Below, piece by piece: positions 1-4,987 of a DNA stretch of 5,173 bases. A model generated the notes under the pieces. That model made no database searches and was not told where the DNA came from. It saw only the letters and a list, made by a program, of their open reading frames with translations. The first letter of the stretch is position 1. Each line of letters opens with the position of its first letter. The translations under genes and the position numbers were made by a program. Source of the stretch: Mariprofundales bacterium (GTDB lineage Bacteria; Pseudomonadota; Zetaproteobacteria; Mariprofundales; S012-25). The DNA lies in the NCBI GenBank assembly GCA_015487905.1, contig WFOX01000083.1, positions 1 to 5,173 of the forward strand, in the 5' to 3' direction.

Positions 1-1215
1 GCCGAAGGCAAGCTGCACATTTTCCGCGCCAAGGCCGTGGTGCTGGCCACAGGCGGCGCGGGCCGCCTTTATGCGACGACGACGAACGCGCACATCTGCA
101 CGGGCGATGGCGCCGCGCTGGTCTTGGATGCAGGGCTGCCCGTGGAGGACATGGAGTTCTTTCAGTTTCATCCCACAGGGATTGCGCATGTGGGCGTGCT
201 CATCACCGAGGGCGTGCGCGGCGAGGGCGGCTACCTCATCAACAGCGAAGGCGAGCGCTTCATGGAGCGCTATGCGCCGCATGCGAAGGACCTTGCCAGC
301 CGCGATGTGGTGTCGCGCGCGATCGCGCGTGAGATCCGCGAGGGGCGTGGCTGCGGCCCGAACAAGGACTATGTGCTGCTCAAGCTGGATCATCTGGGGG
401 AAAAGCTCATCCGTGAGCGGCTTCCGAACATCCACGAGCTTGCGCTGCGCTTTGCGGGCGTGGATTGCACGAAGGAGCCGATCCCCGTGCAGCCGACCGC
501 GCACTACACGATGGGCGGCATCCCGACGAACCGCTTCGGCGAGGTCGTCGTGCCGCGCGGGAAAGAAAAAGAGGTGCCCGTGCCGGGATTGTATGCGATC
601 GGGGAGGCGGCCTGCGTGTCCGTGCACGGTGCGAATCGCTTGGGCGGGAACTCGCTTTTGGAGATCGTCGTCTTCGGGCGCGCCTGCGGCGAGCGCGTGC
701 TTGCGTATCTTTCCGAGCAAAAGGGGCATTTGCCTGTGGATCCCGATTGCTGGAAGCCTGCGGCGGCGCGCATCGCGCGCTGGCTTGAGCGTCGCGAAGG
801 CAAGCCCATCGCGCCCATTCGCAGGAAGTTGCAGCGCATCATGAGCGAGCACTTCTCGGTCTATCGCGAGGGCCCGTCCATGGAGGAGGGACTTGCCAAG
901 ATTCGCGAGGTGGAGCGGGAGCTAAACGAGGCCGCGATCCGCGATCATGCGCGCAGCTTCAACACGGAGCTTGTGGAGGCATGGGAGTTGGAGCATCTCG
1001 CGGCGCTTGCGCGCGTCGTGGCGGCCTCGGCGCTGGCAAGGACGGAGTCGCGCGGTGCGCATGCGCGCGAGGACTTCCCCAAGCGCGATGACGAGAACTG
1101 GCTCAAGCACACGCTCGCCTATCTTGAGGAAGGCGAGGTGCGGCTGGACTACAAGCCCGTGCGCATGCAGCCGCTCAGCGTGGATCCATTCCCGCCCAAG
1201 GAGCGCGTGTATTGA
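1..1215 (+). CDS. sdhA: Succinate dehydrogenase flavoprotein subunit SdhA, 5' end outside the window
   Basis: Catalytic subunit of complex II: it oxidises succinate to fumarate and passes electrons through FAD to SdhB on the cytoplasmic face of the inner membrane. The frame is open from base 1, giving 404 codons to TGA 1213-1215. Matching to remembered E. coli SdhA suggests about 185 N-terminal residues are missing, including the Rossmann dinucleotide motif and the histidine that binds FAD covalently. Visible landmarks (window codon numbers) are ATGGAGR at 16-22, QFHPTG with His57, TEG with Glu70, the catalytic Arg101 in SRDVV, His168 in HYTMGG, GEAACVSVHGANRLGGNS with Arg213, and a C-terminal FPPKERVY tail. 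All active-site residues in the visible part are intact. The SdhA rather than FrdA/NadB assignment rests on the tail and the following sdhB-sdhE. The GTG at 37 is only an internal codon. The stop overlaps the sdhB ATG by one base. Confidence 0.97.
   Translation, partial: AEGKLHIFRAKAVVLATGGAGRLYATTTNAHICTGDGAALVLDAGLPVEDMEFFQFHPTGIAHVGVLITEGVRGEGGYLINSEGERFMERYAPHAKDLASRDVVSRAIAREIREGRGCGPNKDYVLLKLDHLGEKLIRERLPNIHELALRFAGVDCTKEPIPVQPTAHYTMGGIPTNRFGEVVVPRGKEKEVPVPGLYAIGEAACVSVHGANRLGGNSLLEIVVFGRACGERVLAYLSEQKGHLPVDPDCWKPAAARIARWLERREGKPIAPIRRKLQRIMSEHFSVYREGPSMEEGLAKIREVERELNEAAIRDHARSFNTELVEAWELEHLAALARVVAASALARTESRGAHAREDFPKRDDENWLKHTLAYLEEGEVRLDYKPVRMQPLSVDPFPPKERVY
1198..1203 (+). promoter_or_regulatory. 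Shine-Dalgarno sequence of sdhB
   Basis: AAGGAG lies inside the last codons of sdhA, 11 bases before ATG 1215 and 8 bases before an in-frame TTG at 1212. The spacing fits the TTG slightly better, but the two starts differ by only one residue and ATG is preferred as the stronger codon. Confidence 0.55.
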
Positions 1216-1922
1216 TGCGCGAGGTGGAGCTTGTCGTCTATCGCTTTGATCCCGAGCACGATGCGCGCCCGCACACGGAATCCTTCCGCGTGCCGCTTGT
1301 GCGCGAGGGCATGATGGTGCTGGATGCGCTCATCTACATCAAAGAGGAGCTGGACGGCAGCTTCACCTTCCGGCGCTCGTGCCGCGAGGGCGTGTGCGGC
1401 TCCGATGCCGTAAACATCAACGGCATCAACGGCCTTGCCTGCATCACGCCGCTTGCGGGGCTCAAGGAACCCGTGCGCGTGTTTCCGCTGCCGGGCTTTC
1501 CTGTGGTGCGCGATCTCGTCGTGGATATGCGCCACTTCTTCGCCCAATACCGCGCCGTGGAGCCGTGGCTTAAGAACGACTCCCCGCCGCCTGAGCGCGA
1601 ACGGCTGCAATCCCCTGAGGCGCGCGCGCGCCTGGACGGGCTTTATGAGTGCATCCTGTGCGGCTGCTGCACGGCCTCGTGTCCCTCGTGGTGGTGGAAC
1701 GGCGATCGCTTTCTGGGCCCTGCGGCGCTTTTGGCCGCGCGGCGCTGGCTAGAGGACTCGCGCGATGAGGCCACGGGCGAGCGGCTGGATGCGCTAGAGG
1801 ATGCTTTCCGGCTTTTTCGCTGCCATGAGATCATGAACTGCATGGATTGCTGCCCCAAGGGCCTCAACCCGACGGCGGCGATCGCCGGCATCAAGCGGAT
1901 GCTTGCGCTGCGCAAAAGCTGA
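1215..1922 (+). CDS. sdhB: Succinate dehydrogenase iron-sulfur subunit SdhB
   Basis: Electron-transfer subunit of complex II, carrying electrons from SdhA-FAD through [2Fe-2S], [4Fe-4S] and [3Fe-4S] clusters to the quinone site. The 235-residue product has the usual family length. The plant-type ferredoxin domain shows SCREGVCGSD and GLAC, with ligands Cys56, Cys61, Asp64 and Cys76; Asp at the third position is also found in E. coli. The C-terminal domain shows CILCGCCTASCP (Cys146, 149, 152, 156) and RCHEIMNCMDCCPKGLNP (Cys203, 209, 213). Trp161 and His204 match residues near the quinone in E. coli. Cys212, directly before the cluster ligand Cys213, is extra relative to the E. coli sequence as remembered. 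The ATG overlaps the sdhA stop (TGATG), and the stop overlaps the sdhE start in the same way, so translation is probably coupled. Confidence 0.97.
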   Translation: MREVELVVYRFDPEHDARPHTESFRVPLVREGMMVLDALIYIKEELDGSFTFRRSCREGVCGSDAVNINGINGLACITPLAGLKEPVRVFPLPGFPVVRDLVVDMRHFFAQYRAVEPWLKNDSPPPERERLQSPEARARLDGLYECILCGCCTASCPSWWWNGDRFLGPAALLAARRWLEDSRDEATGERLDALEDAFRLFRCHEIMNCMDCCPKGLNPTAAIAGIKRMLALRKS

Positions 1923-2155
1923 TGGGGCGCGAGGAGCAGGCGATCCGCGCCTTGCGCTATCGTTTGCGCCGGCAGGGCATGCTGGAGCTGGATTTGTGGC
2001 TTGGGCGCCTGGATCGGCCCGAGGTCTGGCGCGATCCCGAAGCGCGCAAGGCGCTGGCAAGGCTTTTGGCCGCCGAGCCGCCCGTGCTGGTGGAGTTCAT
2101 GCAGGGAAGGCGCGCCTTGCCGCCCGTGCTTGCGCGATGGCTCGGCGAGGGCTGA
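1922..2155 (+). CDS. sdhE: SdhE family assembly factor (FAD assembly factor of SdhA)
   Basis: Small cytoplasmic protein of the SdhE/SDHAF2 (YgfY, DUF339) family, which binds SdhA and promotes covalent FAD attachment. The product is 77 residues, close to the usual 80-90. The family signature sits at residues 16-24 as RRQGMLELD, followed by LDLWL and a helical C-terminal part with LLAAEPPVLVEFM, which matches the family's LLxxxDPxLxxWL region. The conserved RGxxE motif reads Q18-G19-x-x-E22, so the arginine position is glutamine, with arginines at 16 and 17 just before it. The ATG overlaps the sdhB stop by one base and no clear Shine-Dalgarno precedes it, so expression likely depends on coupling. 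Position after sdhAB, length and motif support the call; whether it is fully active with QGxxE is open. Confidence 0.87.
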   Translation: MGREEQAIRALRYRLRRQGMLELDLWLGRLDRPEVWRDPEARKALARLLAAEPPVLVEFMQGRRALPPVLARWLGEG

Positions 2156-2811
2156 TCGCGCTTTGGCTGCTGGCCGCGCCGATTTCGGCCCAGGGCGCGG
2201 CGTTGTTTTTGGATCCGCCGAATCTTGCGCTTGGTGTCGTGCCTGAGGGCATGCCCGTGATGGCGCGCGCGCGCATCGGCAATGCTTCCGATCAACCCTT
2301 TGTCATCACCGAAGTCGTGCCCTCGTGCGGCTGCACCGTGGCCAAGCTTTCGTCCAAGCTCGTGCCGCCTGCGGCCTTCGTGGATTTGGATGTGCAGGTG
2401 GATCCGTTTGCGAAGCGCGGGCGCGTGAGGAAAACCGTGCGGATCCGCAACGATCGCGGCGAGGAGGCCGTGCTTGTGATCTCATTCGTCGTCGTGCCCG
2501 CCGCGCATCCGCCCGGGAAGGCGCGCTCCATTTTCGCGGGCAAGTGCGCGCGCTGCCATGCCGAGCCGGCCAGAGGGCTTGCGGATGGTGCGGCGATCTA
2601 CCAGGCCGTGTGCGCGATGTGTCATGGCGAGCACGGCAAAGGCGCCTATGCACCGCCCGTGGCGGGGCTTTCTGAGGCGCATGTGCGCAAGGTATTGGAA
2701 GAGGGCCTTGGGCGCTGGATGCCGGCCTTTGCGCAAGAGAAGGGTGGGCCGCTTGCGCCGGCGCAGCTTGAGGCCCTTGCGCATTGGCTGGCCTCGTTGC
2801 GCGCAAAATAG
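2137..2811 (+). CDS. Exported DUF1573 - cytochrome c fusion protein with two CXXCH motifs
   Basis: A 224-residue protein predicted to act in the periplasm. Residues 1-22 look like a Sec signal peptide: MARR, then a hydrophobic core to about residue 17, with likely cleavage near AQGA. Residues about 25-120 form a DUF1573-type immunoglobulin-like beta domain, with LDPPNLALGVV, IGNASDQPFVI and the hallmark PSCGCT (Cys64, Cys66). Residues about 130-224 form a cytochrome c domain with two heme motifs, CARCH at 137-141 and CAMCH at 159-163. RWMP has Met195 as a probable axial ligand, and the last helix ends in LEALAHWLASL. The first CXXCH precedes the start of the classical fold, so the protein may bind two hemes. 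The ATG is chosen because it gives a complete signal peptide; it lies 19 bases inside sdhE and lacks a clear ribosome site, implying coupling. Domain calls are firm; the function is unknown, with redox transfer or sensing as the obvious guesses. Confidence 0.88.
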   Translation: MARRGLIALWLLAAPISAQGAALFLDPPNLALGVVPEGMPVMARARIGNASDQPFVITEVVPSCGCTVAKLSSKLVPPAAFVDLDVQVDPFAKRGRVRKTVRIRNDRGEEAVLVISFVVVPAAHPPGKARSIFAGKCARCHAEPARGLADGAAIYQAVCAMCHGEHGKGAYAPPVAGLSEAHVRKVLEEGLGRWMPAFAQEKGGPLAPAQLEALAHWLASLRAK

Positions 2812-2829
2812 GTCGGGCTTTAGCCCGAC
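2805..2829 (-). terminator. Hairpin with short T-run, probable terminator of fdxA-rlmN; also a REP-like palindrome
   Basis: GTCGGGCT (2812-2819) and AGCCCGAC (2822-2829) are perfect reverse complements around a two-base centre; sterically a 7-bp stem with a four-base loop is more likely. Read on the minus strand, the stem is followed by CTATTTTG, a short T-run ending at 2805, so it fits an intrinsic terminator just after the rlmN stop. On the plus strand no T-run follows, so for the sdh operon it could only act as a weak or Rho-assisted end or as a 3' stabilising structure. Confidence 0.6.
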
Positions 2830-2832
2830 AAT

Positions 2833-2847
2833 GCCCTCTACGAGGGC
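2833..2847. repeat. Second small hairpin at the convergent junction, containing the rlmN stop
   Basis: GCCCTC (2833-2838) pairs with GAGGGC (2842-2847) around the loop TAC. The rlmN stop codon (minus-strand TAG at 2840-2838) is part of the loop and stem. With the palindrome at 2812-2829 it makes two hairpins separated by three bases between the sdh operon and fdxA-rlmN. No T-run follows on the plus strand. Confidence 0.4.
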
Positions 2848-3917
2848 GAGGCGGCTGAAATCCGCACCCGCGAAGCGCGCGGGGAGCAGGAGCCTGCCGC
2901 AAGCTGGCCGCAGGCGGCGCGAATCCCGCGCCCGATGGAGGCGCGCAGCGTCACGGGAAGGCCCGCCTCCCGCAGCCGCGCGCGGAAACGCGCGATGCGC
3001 GCAGGTTCCGGCGCGCGAAAGCCCGTGCCCTCGTGCGCATTGAAGGCGATGAGGTTCACGGTGCAGGAAAGCCCGGCAAGCAGCTCGGCCAGCCGCGCGG
3101 CGTCCTCGTCGCGGTCATTCACCCCGGCAAGCAGCACATACTCCACGAGCACGCGCCGCCCCGTCTTCGCCACATAGGTGCGCGCGGCCTCCACAAGCGC
3201 TGCAAGCGGCCAGCGGCGATTCACGGGCATGAGTTGCATGCGCGTGGCATCGTCGGCGGCGTTGAGCGAAATCGCAAGCTGACATGGTGCCCGCGCCTCC
3301 GCGAGCCGCAAAATCCCAGGCACGAGCCCTGCCGTGGAGACCGTGATGCGCTTGGGCGCGATGCCGAATACCTGCGGATCGGTGATCTCGGCAAGAAACG
3401 CGAGCACCGCATCCAGATTGGCGAGCGGCTCGCCCATGCCCATGAGCACGAGGTTGCGCGGCATCCTTCCTGCAACCGCTGCGCCTACGAGCACCTGCGC
3501 GAGCATCTCGCCTGCGGAAAGATCGCGCCGCCATCCCATCTGCGCCGTGCGGCAAAACGCGCAGCCCATCGCGCAGCCGACCTGCGTGGAGATGCACTGC
3601 GCAAGCCAGTCGCGCATCGGCAAAAGCACCGTCTCCACGCGCGCGCCGTCGGCCATCTCCAAAAGCAGCTTGCAGGAGCCGTCGGCGGGATCGCGCACCT
3701 GCGCCGCCACGCGCGGCAGGCGGAAGTCCAACTCGGCAAGCGCCGTGGCCAGCCGCAGCGGGATGCCCGGCAGGTGCGGCGAGCGCAGGCCCGCGCGGAA
3801 CCAGAAGCGACGCACGCGCACGGCATGGGTTTCAGATACGCCGAGCGCGCGGCACAGCGCCGCAAGTTCAGAGGAGCCAAGCTCGTAGAACGGGCGCTTG
3901 CTCAGACAAGGCCCCAC
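2838..3917 (-). CDS. rlmN: Dual-specificity 23S rRNA/tRNA adenine-C2 methyltransferase RlmN, radical SAM
   Basis: Radical SAM enzyme that methylates C2 of A2503 in 23S rRNA and, in characterised homologues, A37 of some tRNAs, affecting decoding accuracy. The 359-residue product compares with 384 in E. coli. The cluster motif CAMGCAFC supplies Cys115, 119 and 122. Cys108 in QCISTQVGC and Cys336 in AACGQL match the two cysteines of the methyl-transfer mechanism. MGMGEPLANLD (159-169), ITVSTAGLVPG, LAISLNA and VEYVLLAGVND follow in family order. The N-terminal domain (ELGSSELAALCRALGV, residues 12-27) and the segment before AACGQL (RASIGRGIR) look less typical than the core. The GTG start at 3917 overlaps fdxA by 16 bases and has only a weak ribosome site; CTG at 3905-3903 is a less likely start. 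The stop sits in a small hairpin, followed by a probable terminator. Cfr is less likely given genomic setting and lack of resistance context. Confidence 0.92.
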   Translation of the reverse strand: MGPCLSKRPFYELGSSELAALCRALGVSETHAVRVRRFWFRAGLRSPHLPGIPLRLATALAELDFRLPRVAAQVRDPADGSCKLLLEMADGARVETVLLPMRDWLAQCISTQVGCAMGCAFCRTAQMGWRRDLSAGEMLAQVLVGAAVAGRMPRNLVLMGMGEPLANLDAVLAFLAEITDPQVFGIAPKRITVSTAGLVPGILRLAEARAPCQLAISLNAADDATRMQLMPVNRRWPLAALVEAARTYVAKTGRRVLVEYVLLAGVNDRDEDAARLAELLAGLSCTVNLIAFNAHEGTGFRAPEPARIARFRARLREAGLPVTLRASIGRGIRAACGQLAAGSCSPRASRVRISAASPS

Positions 3918-4249
3918 TTGCGCTTGTTCTCGGCCACCTGCTCAGGCGTGGGCGGCTCCTTCTCCTGCACCTCGGCGAGCACGAAGGCATCGCGATCCTC
4001 ATCCACCTTCGCGTTGAGCTCAATGCAATCCTGGAAGACCTCGGGCACATCCTCCTCGGGATAGATCGCCTCCCACGGGCACTCGGGCTCGCACACGGCG
4101 CAGTCAATGCACTCCTCAGGCGAGATGAAGAGCATGTTCGGATACTCTTTGCCCGGCTCCTTGGGCTGATAGAAGCAATCCACCGGGCAGACGGCGACAC
4201 AGGAGGTATCCACGCAATCAATGCAGAGCTTGGTGACGACGAAGGCCAT
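3902..4249 (-). CDS. fdxA: Seven-iron ferredoxin FdxA ([3Fe-4S][4Fe-4S])
   Basis: Small cytoplasmic low-potential electron carrier of 115 residues. The N-terminus MAFVVTKLCIDC and all nine cysteines of Azotobacter ferredoxin I are present: Cys9, 17 and 57 are expected to hold [3Fe-4S], Cys21, 47, 50 and 53 the [4Fe-4S], and Cys12 and Cys25 are the two free ones. CPVDCFY and EECIDCAVCEPECPWEAIYPEEDVPE are typical family segments (the second spans residues 45-70). The stretch between Cys25 and Cys47 is seven residues longer than in ferredoxin I. The acidic tail after residue 70 is shorter and differs from that protein, ending KRKWGLV. The ATG follows a strong AGGAG. The gene is first of a two-gene unit with rlmN, overlapping it by 16 bases, so it could be the electron donor to that radical SAM enzyme; this is inference. 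Confidence 0.94.
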   Translation of the reverse strand: MAFVVTKLCIDCVDTSCVAVCPVDCFYQPKEPGKEYPNMLFISPEECIDCAVCEPECPWEAIYPEEDVPEVFQDCIELNAKVDEDRDAFVLAEVQEKEPPTPEQVAENKRKWGLV

Positions 4250-4254
4250 CGGCT

Positions 4255-4263
4255 GCTCCTCTC
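4255..4263 (-). promoter_or_regulatory. Strong Shine-Dalgarno sequence of fdxA
   Basis: On the minus strand GAGAGGAGC lies upstream of ATG 4249, with AGGAG (4260-4256) six bases from the start codon. It is the best ribosome site in the window and fixes the fdxA start. Confidence 0.8.
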
Positions 4264-4289
4264 ATCTTGGGTGTCCGCTTGGCCGACGA

Positions 4290-4317
4290 ACCATATCTCA
4301 CCCCGCGCAAAGCGCAA
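4290..4317 (-). promoter_or_regulatory. Candidate promoter of fdxA-rlmN
   Basis: On the minus strand TTGCGC (4317-4312) and TATGGT (4295-4290) are separated by 16 bases and resemble sigma-70 -35 and -10 boxes. Transcription would begin about 35-40 bases before the fdxA ATG, leaving room for its Shine-Dalgarno. The match is moderate. A second possible -10, TATAAA at 4382-4377, has no good -35 and would give a leader of more than 100 bases. Confidence 0.35.
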
Positions 4318-4370
4318 CACACGGAACACATCGCGCCAACGGGCACGGGGCGCACCGGGCCTCATCCGCC

Positions 4371-4410
4371 ATGCATTTTATATCACAAATCACCCGTTCA
4401 GAATACTTGA
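4371..4410. promoter_or_regulatory. AT-rich core of the divergent intergenic region
   Basis: Within the 195-base gap 4250-4444 between fdxA and the XRE-cupin gene, these 40 bases contain 27 A/T, far more than the GC-rich coding sequence around them. Such a patch between divergent genes usually holds promoter elements and regulator sites. It includes TATAAA on the minus strand and leads into TTGACG on the plus strand. The rest of the gap shows no open reading frame that looks real. Confidence 0.5.
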
Positions 4411-4435
4411 CGACTCTGTGGGCGGGTGGCATGCT
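4407..4435 (+). promoter_or_regulatory. Candidate promoter of the XRE-cupin gene
   Basis: TTGACG (4407-4412) is a five-of-six match to the sigma-70 -35 box; 17 bases later CATGCT (4430-4435) matches three of six -10 positions, including the important second and sixth. Transcription would start near 4442, only a few bases before ATG 4445. No Shine-Dalgarno precedes that ATG, so a leaderless or nearly leaderless mRNA is possible. Confidence 0.4.
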
Positions 4436-4444
4436 TGCGCGCCC

Positions 4445-4987
4445 ATGATTCGCATCGGCCAACGCATCCAGCATCTTCGCGAGCAAAAGGGGCTTTCGCA
4501 GCGCGCGCTCGCCGAGGCGGCGGGCATCAGCCCTTCGGCGTTGTCGCTGTTGGAGGCCGGGCGGCATTCGCCCTCGGTGGCCACTTTGGAGAAGCTTGCC
4601 GATGCGCTCGGCGTGAGCGTGGCCGCGTTCTTCACGGATGCATCCGAAGAGCGTCCCGTGGAGGTCTTTTCGCTTGCCGACCGCCCGAGCGTGAAGCTCG
4701 GCGGCGGCAGCCTCTTCGTGCCGCTCACGGCGCAGCATCGGCCCGTGGGCTTTGAGCCGATGCTCGTGCATTTGGAGCCGGGCGGCATGCTGGACGAGCG
4801 GCAATACGGGATTTTGAGCGCGCAGGCCTTCGTCTGGGTGCGGCGCGGGCGCGCGGTGCTGGAATATGAAGACGCGCGCTGGGAGCTGGCCGAGACGCAA
4901 TCGGCCTACTACGACGCGCGCCGCCCGCACAACTGGCGCAATCCATTTGATGCGCCCTGCGAGCTGCTCATCGTCCGTTCGCGATGA
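4445..4987 (+). CDS. XRE-family transcriptional regulator with C-terminal cupin domain
   Basis: Predicted 180-residue DNA-binding regulator of the HTH_XRE plus cupin class (PuuR/SutR-like architecture), which usually senses a small molecule through the cupin barrel. Residues 4-62 form the helix-turn-helix: IGQRIQHLREQKGLSQRAL, then AGISPSALSLLEAGRHSPS as turn and recognition helix, then LEKLADALGVSVAAFF. Residues about 104-178 look like a small cupin, with a glycine-rich turn (EPGGM), GRAVLEYEDARWEL, and RRPHNWRNP carrying His162. The first cupin motif lacks the usual HxH (the region reads ERQYGILSAQAF), so metal binding is doubtful. ATG 4445 gives the standard XRE N-terminus; an in-frame GTG at 4418 is possible but has no ribosome site. 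The stop overlaps the next gene by four bases (ATGA), so the regulator probably controls or is co-made with the membrane protein that follows. The ligand cannot be told from the sequence. Confidence 0.9.
   Translation: MIRIGQRIQHLREQKGLSQRALAEAAGISPSALSLLEAGRHSPSVATLEKLADALGVSVAAFFTDASEERPVEVFSLADRPSVKLGGGSLFVPLTAQHRPVGFEPMLVHLEPGGMLDERQYGILSAQAFVWVRRGRAVLEYEDARWELAETQSAYYDARRPHNWRNPFDAPCELLIVRSR

Noticed and set aside
1903..2136. 78-codon upstream extension of the DUF1573-cytochrome frame
   Set aside because: It overlaps sdhE fully and would bury the signal peptide that begins at ATG 2137.
2306..2902. Minus-strand open frame of 198 codons opposite the DUF1573-cytochrome gene
   Set aside because: Arg/Pro/Ala-rich shadow of a gene with clear domains; no motif and no ribosome site seen.
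3033..4064. Long plus-strand open frame of 343 codons opposite rlmN and fdxA
   Set aside because: It is antisense to two well-recognised genes, its product is rich in Arg, His and Ala with no recognisable motif, and it exists because stop codons are rare in GC-rich sequence.
4376..4395. CRP/FNR-like half site (TGTGA on the minus strand)
   Set aside because: The second half site is absent at the required spacing.
4403..4427. IscR-like site: ATACTTGAC matches the left half of the type 1 motif between two genes, one of them for an iron-sulfur protein
   Set aside because: The right half of the palindrome does not match, and TTGAC is explained by a -35 box.
4271..4444. 58-codon upstream extension of the XRE-cupin frame
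   Set aside because: It would run through the divergent promoter region, has no ribosome site, and the family N-terminus begins at ATG 4445.
4420..4444. Imperfect 25-base inverted repeat (GGGCG ... CGCCC) just before the XRE-cupin start, possible autoregulatory operator
   Set aside because: Only six of twelve arm positions pair, about what GC-rich sequence gives by chance beyond the five-base ends.
4298..4930. Minus-strand open frame of 210 codons opposite the XRE-cupin gene
   Set aside because: Composition typical of an antisense shadow, and it covers a gene with an unmistakable helix-turn-helix.
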